Positions 1 to 4,202 of a stretch of DNA of 7,516 nt are shown in pieces. Origin of the DNA: Holosporaceae bacterium (lineage in GTDB: Bacteria; Pseudomonadota; Alphaproteobacteria; UBA3830); NCBI GenBank assembly GCA_031258475.1, contig JAIRMS010000079.1:1-7516 (forward strand). Direction: 5' to 3'. How positions within the stretch are numbered: position 1 is the first letter of the stretch; each line of letters begins with the position of its first letter. Both the position numbers and the translations under genes were made by a program. The notes under the pieces are model-generated. The model did not search any database. It worked only from the letters and a program-made list of their open reading frames with translations, and was not told the origin of the DNA.

Positions 1-104
1 GTAAGAATATATTCCAATTTGTACTCCCTGCCGTTCGATGTCCGCGAATCCCTTACTTTTCGAAACATCTCAACTATCGATAATTCCATACAATACTCCA
101 TCAT
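1..104 (-). CDS. ISAs1/H-repeat-like transposase, N-terminus only (runs off window start)
   Basis: Minus-strand frame open from ATG at 104 to the window edge, 34 complete codons, with an in-frame TAG at 116-114 upstream. It reads MMEYCMELSIVEMFRK then VRDSRTSNGREYKLEYIL. A helix followed by a 'D-x-R ... G-R-x-Y-x-L-x-x-I-L' segment is what I know from the N-terminal associated domain of ISAs1/H-repeat DDE transposases. A purine-rich GAGGAG lies 14 nt before the first ATG, which is rather far; the start could also be the ATG at 89. The catalytic domain lies outside the window, so intactness cannot be judged. The family call rests on a short stretch recognised by eye and on the matching IS end at 172-177. 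Confidence 0.5.
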   Translation of the reverse strand, partial: MMEYCMELSIVEMFRKVRDSRTSNGREYKLEYIL

Positions 105-177
105 ATCATGTGACTATACTCCTCTTAATACTTTATCCTCTATTCTTCCTAATAATTATCCTTAGAAAATCGCCCTG
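1..177 (-). mobile_element. 5' end of an ISAs1-like insertion sequence
   Basis: Read on the minus strand, the sequence from 177 inward begins CAGGGCGATTTTCTAAGG, 73 nt before the transposase ATG at 104. From memory, ISAs1-family elements have terminal inverted repeats beginning CAGGG, so 177 is the probable outer boundary. The 8-10 bp target duplication would then start at 178 (ATTGCGCGCT). The other end is outside the window, so neither the inverted repeat pair nor the duplication can be confirmed here. Confidence 0.45.
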
Positions 178-206
178 ATTGCGCGCTATGGATGTATTAG
201 TTCACC

Positions 207-236
207 TTGACTATGCTCATTTTATAAAGTTATTAT
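207..236 (+). promoter_or_regulatory. Sigma70-like promoter for the EamA permease
   Basis: A TTGACT box at 207-212 and a TATTAT box at 231-236 are separated by 18 nt (17 nt if TTATTA at 230-235 is used). It lies just outside the inferred IS end and points at the permease. Predicted transcription start is near 243, leaving a leader of about 130 nt. Confidence 0.5.
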
Positions 237-242
237 CTGGCA

Positions 243-375
243 GTAGGGAACTCTGACGTGAAAAGAGATGAAATCCGCGAGTCAGTTTGTTATCACAGAC
301 AGGAGAACTGTTCGGTGAATGAAATATAGCTGGAACTGCTGTTAAAAACGTATCTTCATGAAAGCAGGTTTTTAA
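243..375 (+). other. Untranslated leader of the permease gene, with a small stem-loop
   Basis: No ORF with a convincing ribosome site was seen between the predicted start point and the GTG at 376. CTGAC at 253-257 can pair with GTCAG at 281-285, and AAC/GTT just outside extends the stem across a small internal loop. Nothing here matches a riboswitch class that I can recognise by eye. The distal part carries the ribosome site AGCAGG (363-368), 7 nt before the start codon. Confidence 0.25.
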
Positions 376-1227
376 GTGGATAGTAAAAAAAAGGGATATC
401 TATTCCTTATCCTCGGTCTTTTCCTCTATGCATTTACCGACGCGGCCATAAAGTATTCTATGATCACGTATAGTGTGCCGCAGGTGACATTTTTGCGAAC
501 CGTTTTTCGCTTCATCCCATTTCTTGTTTATGTTTCCATTAAGCAAATCAATCCTCTAAAGACAGAGAAAATCAGCGCGAACATTCTAAGATCTTTGATA
601 GCCACGGCCGGAACATACACATTTATGTATGCCTTCAAGTACGCACCATTGGTGGATGTTACTGTCGTTGGAAATGCAACTGCGATTTTTATACTGCCTC
701 TGAGTGTTCTAGTTCTTAAAGAAAAATTCTATATACAAAATGCAATCGCAGTTTTGCTTGGGTTTGCCGGAGTAGTTTTAGCATTTCGTCCTGGGGAGGG
801 TATTTTTCAAATCGGCATAATGTACGCGATCGTGGCAGCCGTGATAATGGCGCTAAATTCCGTGATTATCAAAAAATTGTCGTTCACCGAAAATGAGTTG
901 ACTATGATTTTCTATCACCATATCTGTATGCTGTTGGCATCTGTTTTTATCGGATTTGATTCTTATATTGCGCTGTCTCTGAAAGATGCGGCTCTTCTGT
1001 TTCTTGCTGGAACCGTCAGTGCGCTGGGGCAATATTATCTAACTCACGCCTACAAATTTTCTGCAAGCTCAGAACTCGCGTCCGCCGCTTACGTATATCT
1101 TTTACCAGCAACGTTAACAGATTACTATATGTACGGCAAAATCCCTGATGCATACATCATTGGCGGACTTGTGCTCATAGCAATGGGAACCTGCAGAGCG
1201 TTTACGATGCAATCCAAGCGGAGATAG
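376..1227 (+). CDS. EamA/DMT-family inner-membrane transporter
   Basis: A 283-residue, highly hydrophobic protein with about ten predicted membrane helices, the usual size and topology of the drug/metabolite transporter superfamily (two EamA repeats). The first repeat covers roughly residues 8-137 and ends in GVVLAFRPG, a typical end of an EamA unit; the second covers about 143-277. Basic residues follow the first start (MDSKKK) and close the C-terminus (QSKRR). The start is GTG at 376, preceded by AGCAGG at 7 nt spacing. Family members export or import metabolites, amino acids, nucleotides or S-adenosylmethionine; substrate cannot be read from the sequence. Relatives in Rickettsia include an S-adenosylmethionine importer, but I cannot show that this one is orthologous. 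It converges with dusB across a gap of about 100 bp that has no clear terminator. Confidence 0.88.
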   Translation: MDSKKKGYLFLILGLFLYAFTDAAIKYSMITYSVPQVTFLRTVFRFIPFLVYVSIKQINPLKTEKISANILRSLIATAGTYTFMYAFKYAPLVDVTVVGNATAIFILPLSVLVLKEKFYIQNAIAVLLGFAGVVLAFRPGEGIFQIGIMYAIVAAVIMALNSVIIKKLSFTENELTMIFYHHICMLLASVFIGFDSYIALSLKDAALLFLAGTVSALGQYYLTHAYKFSASSELASAAYVYLLPATLTDYYMYGKIPDAYIIGGLVLIAMGTCRAFTMQSKRR

Positions 1228-1329
1228 ATAAGTGAAAAGTTTATGTGGACATGTTTCCATTCTTGTCAATCTCCAATTGGTAAATCCCCTGCAACTCGCT
1301 GCATGTGACCAGTGGAAAAAACCAGAAGA

Positions 1330-2310
1330 TCAATAGAATTTTTGAATCTGTTTTTTGTAGAACTCCTCCACATGGCTTTTTATAAAAGAAAGATCTTCGG
1401 CGCGACTTATGACCTCCCTGAAGCTTGAGGATCCGACTAGCCCGCTGCTGTACCAGGCAAAATGTTTTCTGAATAGTCTAATTCCATGGGATTCCCCATA
1501 AAAATCTAAAACCGCCTGAAAATGCGCCATAATTATTTGAAATTGCTGATCAATGGAGGGATGCGGAATGATTTTCTTTTCATTCAGAAATTGAATGATT
1601 TGATTTGGTAGCCACGGTTTTCCCAGGGCTGCGCGCCCTATCATGATGCCGCGGGCGCAGGATTCTTCCAGAGCACGAACGCCATCCTCCGGAGATTTTA
1701 TATCCCCATTGCAAAGATATGGAATTTTTACGATGTTTCTCAACTCCCTGATCACAGACCAATCTGCTTTTCCGCTATACATCTGAGCACGCGTTCTACA
1801 ATGGATTGCAAGCATTGAAATCCCCGCGTCTTCGAATTTTTTCGCAAGAGACAGACAATTAATGTTTGTGCTATCCCACCCGAGACGCATCTTTAGAGTA
1901 ACGGGAATTTTTACCGATTTCACGACGGATTCCGCTATTTTCACGGCCAAATCCTCGTTTTTCATCAAAGCAGCTCCGGAATTATTGAGCGTCACTTTGC
2001 GGGCTGGACATCCCATGTTTATATCCACAACGTCCGCGCCCAAATCTTCGTTGATAATGGCCGATTCTGCCATGCTTTTGGGATTTGATCCGACCAACTG
2101 GATAATTTTCAAAGAATTTTCTTTTTTGCTAACCAGTCGCCTATAGGTCCTGCGGTTTAACCTTACAAGCGCTTCGCTCGATATCATCTCCGATACCATG
2201 GCGGTTGCTCTGAAACTGCCCACGAGATCTCGAAACGGCGCGTCTGTAACGCCGGCCATGGGGGCGAGAAAAACCCAGGCGCCTTTCGGTAAACGCTCTT
2301 CCAGAGTCAT
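1330..2310 (-). CDS. dusB: tRNA-dihydrouridine synthase B (NifR3-like)
   Basis: A 326-residue FMN enzyme that reduces specific uridines in the tRNA D-loop to dihydrouridine using NADPH, in the cytoplasm. The TIM-barrel motifs are all present in order: LAPMAGVTD (15-23, FMN-binding loop), QLVGS (71-75), DINMGCPA with the catalytic Cys101, LKMRLGWD with Lys140, IHCRTR with His170, CNGDI (200-204) and MIGRAALGKPW (223-233, phosphate-binding), followed by a helical tRNA-binding C-terminal domain from about 245. Length and motifs match DusB/NifR3, with no sign of decay. The ATG sits 1 bp after the stop of the DUF2155 gene (TAG-A-ATG), so translation is probably coupled; the only ribosome-site-like purines (TAGGG) lie inside that gene. 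In many alphaproteobacteria this gene sits beside ntrBC; here no ntr gene is visible. Confidence 0.95.
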   Translation of the reverse strand: MTLEERLPKGAWVFLAPMAGVTDAPFRDLVGSFRATAMVSEMISSEALVRLNRRTYRRLVSKKENSLKIIQLVGSNPKSMAESAIINEDLGADVVDINMGCPARKVTLNNSGAALMKNEDLAVKIAESVVKSVKIPVTLKMRLGWDSTNINCLSLAKKFEDAGISMLAIHCRTRAQMYSGKADWSVIRELRNIVKIPYLCNGDIKSPEDGVRALEESCARGIMIGRAALGKPWLPNQIIQFLNEKKIIPHPSIDQQFQIIMAHFQAVLDFYGESHGIRLFRKHFAWYSSGLVGSSSFREVISRAEDLSFIKSHVEEFYKKQIQKFY

Positions 2311-2311
2311 T

Positions 2312-2749
2312 CTAGAACTCTACCCTAATATCGTATATCGGATGGGAAAAGAGATTCACCGTGGGCGAAGATGCAAAAATCCAATTGGAAAAAATAAGTT
2401 TTTCTTTTTCTCTTATTTCAACAAAAGCAGAAATTTCTTTGTCGTCTTCCGGTCCGTTTTTGTAGCATCTTTTTAGTTTCAATTCGATGGATCCAAAAAT
2501 TTTGGGAGAATTTAGCTTTATGTTTTCCCTATAAACTTTGCCGCTGATCTTGTCCAAGATTTGTATATTAACGTTATCGACCTCTATTGGGTCAGATTCC
2601 CAAATCGACGATTCGTCTCCAAAGTCTTCGTTTCGAACAATTTCTTTTATGGACGATCTTTTGCTTTTTTCAGAAGGCGCAGCCAATAAAAGGCGGCCAT
2701 GGGACAATAAAAAAATCGAACAAACAAGTAGACCGCTAATTTTTGTCAT
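2312..2749 (-). CDS. DUF2155-family periplasmic protein
   Basis: A 145-residue protein with a signal peptide (basic MTK, then a hydrophobic stretch to about residue 22, cleavage probably around LLAA-PS at 24/25), so exported to the periplasm. The mature part contains IQILDKISGKVYRENIKLNS, then FGSIELKLKRCYK, and ends with FSNWIFASSPTVNLFSHPIYDIRV. These match the DUF2155 pattern I know from alphaproteobacteria (LDKITGRV, FGSLEI, FSGWMFASSPALSALEHPVYDVWV). The family has no established function. The C-terminus stops at IRVEF, where typical members continue with a short tail ending in Cys, so that residue is missing. The ATG lies inside the end of the upstream FYDLN gene (14-bp overlap), and an in-frame TGA just before it excludes an earlier start. 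It is the second gene of a three-gene operon. Confidence 0.82.
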   Translation of the reverse strand: MTKISGLLVCSIFLLSHGRLLLAAPSEKSKRSSIKEIVRNEDFGDESSIWESDPIEVDNVNIQILDKISGKVYRENIKLNSPKIFGSIELKLKRCYKNGPEDDKEISAFVEIREKEKLIFSNWIFASSPTVNLFSHPIYDIRVEF

Positions 2750-3011
2750 CGGTCAGCACAATGTTTTCCTCATCCTCGCTCAACTCATCAGTGGATTCTT
2801 CAATTAAATCGTCCTCATCGACTACAATATCAATATCGTCGATGACCTCACTATTTTTCTCCTGAAAGTTTTTGGTCTTTTTTCTTGATAGATAATCAGG
2901 ATCAAATACCCCTGCGCAGAGAGGACATATTATCGGCGATTTGCTGAAGTCGTAAAAGCGGGCTCCACAGCTCAAACAAACCCTTTTAATGCCCCAATCT
3001 TCTCTATTCAT
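2736..3011 (-). CDS. FYDLN-acid zinc-ribbon protein (TIGR02300-like)
   Basis: A 91-residue soluble protein. Residues 9-32 form a small zinc ribbon with two CxxC knuckles (Cys12/Cys15 and Cys29/Cys32) around ARFYDFSKSP, followed by a low-complexity tail very rich in Asp and Glu. This is the layout of the 'FYDLN acid' family of alphaproteobacteria; here the signature reads FYDFS instead of FYDLN. Its function is unknown; the ribbon plus acidic tail suggests a nucleic-acid or protein contact role, which is inference. Start is ATG at 3011 with GGGGAG at 3020-3015, only 3 nt from the start codon. It is the first gene of the operon with DUF2155 and dusB, and its last codons overlap the DUF2155 start by 14 bp. 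Confidence 0.85.
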   Translation of the reverse strand: MNREDWGIKRVCLSCGARFYDFSKSPIICPLCAGVFDPDYLSRKKTKNFQEKNSEVIDDIDIVVDEDDLIEESTDELSEDEENIVLTDDKN

Positions 3012-3043
3012 GATCTCCCCATTTATTAGTCGGTTTAAAGTAA

Positions 3044-3072
3044 TATCTACTCCGTTTAGCTATGGTAATCAA
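3044..3072 (-). promoter_or_regulatory. Sigma70-like promoter of the FYDLN-DUF2155-dusB operon
   Basis: On the minus strand TTGATT (3072-3067) and TAGATA (3049-3044) are spaced by exactly 17 nt, about 33 bp before the FYDLN start codon. It lies downstream of the stop of the split orphan gene, so the operon can be transcribed independently of it. Confidence 0.5.
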
Positions 3073-3120
3073 TGATTGATATCAGTTTTTCCTATGATGG
3101 CTCGGCTGCTTTTATTCAGC

Positions 3121-3459
3121 TTATAGCTCGTCAAGCCGGCGCTGAAAATACTCAGCAAGTTCCAGGTGTTCGTTTTCCTGAGCTTTTGTGAGCAAGAAAG
3201 CCAGTTCGTCTGGAGTCGCCTCGGAAAAAAATATATCGAAAAATTTTACCGCGGTTTCCGGATTTCCTTTCATTATAATTACGGCCATCACCTTGTCCGA
3301 TGGAGGCGCTGCGTTCTCCAAGTTTCTAAGCAGGGATATCATGTTACAAGTTCTTAAATCTGGATCGTTGATCCAAATTCTATAATTCCTGTCTTCTGTC
3401 CAATACGCGAGCGTGGTGTAATCTCCCGCCAGTAGAGCGTTCCTAATGATCAAATCCAC
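3121..3459 (-). CDS. Orphan protein, C-terminal part of a split gene (second frame)
   Basis: A 112-codon frame of unrecognised family, probably mostly helical, ending in HLELAEYFQRRLDEL. If translated alone it would begin at GTG 3459, with GGAGGA at 3475-3470 as a possible ribosome site 10 nt upstream. However, the same frame remains open upstream to 3531 and encodes sensible protein (FFDLAHSKDVFPEDKPF). That directly continues the sequence of the upstream frame after a -1 shift at 3504-3510. The best reading is therefore residues about 89-216 of one exported protein. Nothing in it identifies an enzyme or binding motif. Confidence 0.55.
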   Translation of the reverse strand: MDLIIRNALLAGDYTTLAYWTEDRNYRIWINDPDLRTCNMISLLRNLENAAPPSDKVMAVIIMKGNPETAVKFFDIFFSEATPDELAFLLTKAQENEHLELAEYFQRRLDEL

Positions 3460-3770
3460 GAACGGTTTGTCCTCCGGAAAAACGTCTTTGCTGTGCGCAA
3501 GATCAAAAAAGTCGGTCCAGCAAACAGCGCGTCAAAGAGTGCTATCTTTTCCTTTTTGTCCTGTGTATTTGCCGCCAATTCAGCCAAAGCTATTTTACAA
3601 AAAGAACTTGCCTGATCTAAAGGATGTTCCAACATTGTGCCGTCAGGATCGTAATAGCTGTACACGTCCAAATTCATGGGCGATTTTACTCTATCTGGAC
3701 TCATACAATCACAAAAAATTGAACAACACAATCCACCAACCACTACACAAGTTTTAACAATATTTGCCAT
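3450..3770 (-). CDS. Orphan exported protein, N-terminal part of a split gene (first frame)
   Basis: A 106-codon frame opening with a Cys-rich signal-peptide-like segment (MANIVKTCVVVGGLCCSIFC, then DC). The start is secure: AAGGAG at 3781-3776 is 5 nt from ATG 3770. The body (about 24-87) is unrecognised and includes LDVYSYYDPDGTMLEHPL and AELAANTQDKKEKIALFDAL. After the six-T run the predicted tail (ILRTAKTFFRRTNRSWI) is basic and looks like out-of-frame translation, in contrast to the acidic-to-neutral body. The frame overlaps the downstream one by 10 bp at their predicted ends. Conclusion: the first 88 codons of a 216-residue gene, broken or frameshifted at 3504-3510. I know no family for it. 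Confidence 0.6.
   Translation of the reverse strand: MANIVKTCVVVGGLCCSIFCDCMSPDRVKSPMNLDVYSYYDPDGTMLEHPLDQASSFCKIALAELAANTQDKKEKIALFDALFAGPTFLILRTAKTFFRRTNRSWI
3504..3510 (-). other. Probable frameshift site joining the two orphan frames
   Basis: On the coding strand the sequence is ACTTTTTTGAT. In the upstream frame this reads ACT TTT TTG ATC; slipping back one base gives ACT TTT TTT GAT CTT. The heptamer T TTT TTG fits the X XXY YYZ form of a -1 slippery site. The alternatives are loss of one T from an original run of seven (pseudogene or phase variation) or a homopolymer sequencing error. Confidence 0.6.
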
Positions 3771-3781
3771 TTTATCTCCTT

Positions 3782-3802
3782 AAAAACGCGAATAATGGAT
3801 TA
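3782..3802 (+). repeat. 21-mer shared with the IS982 transposase end (copy 1)
   Basis: AAAAACGCGAATAATGG followed by ATTA; 20 of 21 bases equal those at 7324-7344 in the same orientation. It lies between the ribosome site of the split orphan gene and a TATAAA at 3815-3810 (minus strand), so it is part of that gene's 5' leader. It may be a relic or solo end of an IS982-type element; an inverted partner was not found nearby. Confidence 0.55.
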
Positions 3803-3824
3803 GATTGTTTATATTTCAGTTTGT

Positions 3825-3852
3825 TGCAGAAAAATCACGTGATTTTTTTGCA
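3825..3852. repeat. 28-bp near-perfect palindrome in the divergent intergenic region
   Basis: Arms 3825-3838 and 3839-3852 match at 13 of 14 positions; the exception is a G/T pair that could wobble in RNA. The core is AAAAATCACGTGATTTTT (18 bp, perfect), flanked by TGCA on both sides. With no loop at the dyad it is more like a protein-binding operator or cruciform than a standard terminator. It sits between the split orphan gene (minus) and the 709-residue gene (plus). Confidence 0.5.
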
Positions 3853-3924
3853 TTTTCAGCTCTACTCTAATCCCCGAAACAAACGTTATAGATGAATCAC
3901 TTTGAAAATGCGATTTTTATTTTC

Positions 3925-4012
3925 TGGATTGCTTCGCTTCGCTCGCAATGACGAAGATGTGTAAGCCGTCTCTGCTCCGTCGTTGCGAGAAGCGAAGCGA
4001 CGAAGCAATCCA
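3925..4012. repeat. 88-nt palindromic hairpin element (REP/RPE-like)
   Basis: The outer stem TGGATTGCTTCG (3925-3936) pairs perfectly with CGAAGCAATCCA (4001-4012). CTTCG (3937-3941) pairs with CGAAG (3993-3997), and CTCGCAATGACG (3942-3953) pairs with CGTCGTTGCGAG (3978-3989) with one G-T pair. Small 3-nt bulges lie on the right arm and the loop is 3954-3977. GC-rich hairpins built on 'GATTGCTTCG...CGCAATGACG' are a dispersed repeat type familiar from Rickettsiales/Holosporales genomes. No coding frame runs through it. Confidence 0.7.
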
Positions 4013-4202
4013 CCCAGATACTATTTTTGCAACGTTCTTTCCAAGTGATTTACGTATAAAACTACTCCGCAAGCGCAAAATTTCAAAAAAATTATCTCCA
4101 TTAACTTTTTTTTAACTTTTTGGGTTTATGCTTTTCTTATGGGGTAATCGTGGAGCGGATGCAACACAAATTATTTTGAATATTTGGGAGTTAATTAAAA
4201 AA

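Noticed and set aside
1..165. Plus-strand frame open from the window start to TAG at 163 (54 codons)
   Set aside because: No recognisable protein; the minus strand here gives a better explanation (transposase N-terminus plus IS end).
1862..2476. Plus-strand frames of about 90 codons opposite dusB and the DUF2155 gene
   Set aside because: They are antisense to strongly supported genes, lack ribosome sites and have no family-like sequence.
3446..3757. 103-codon plus-strand frame opposite the split orphan gene
   Set aside because: The minus strand carries the real start signals (AAGGAG plus signal peptide); this frame has no ribosome site and looks like an antisense shadow.
4128..4202. Upstream ATG extending the large protein by 25 residues
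   Set aside because: No ribosome site before it, and it would hide an obvious signal peptide that begins at 4203.
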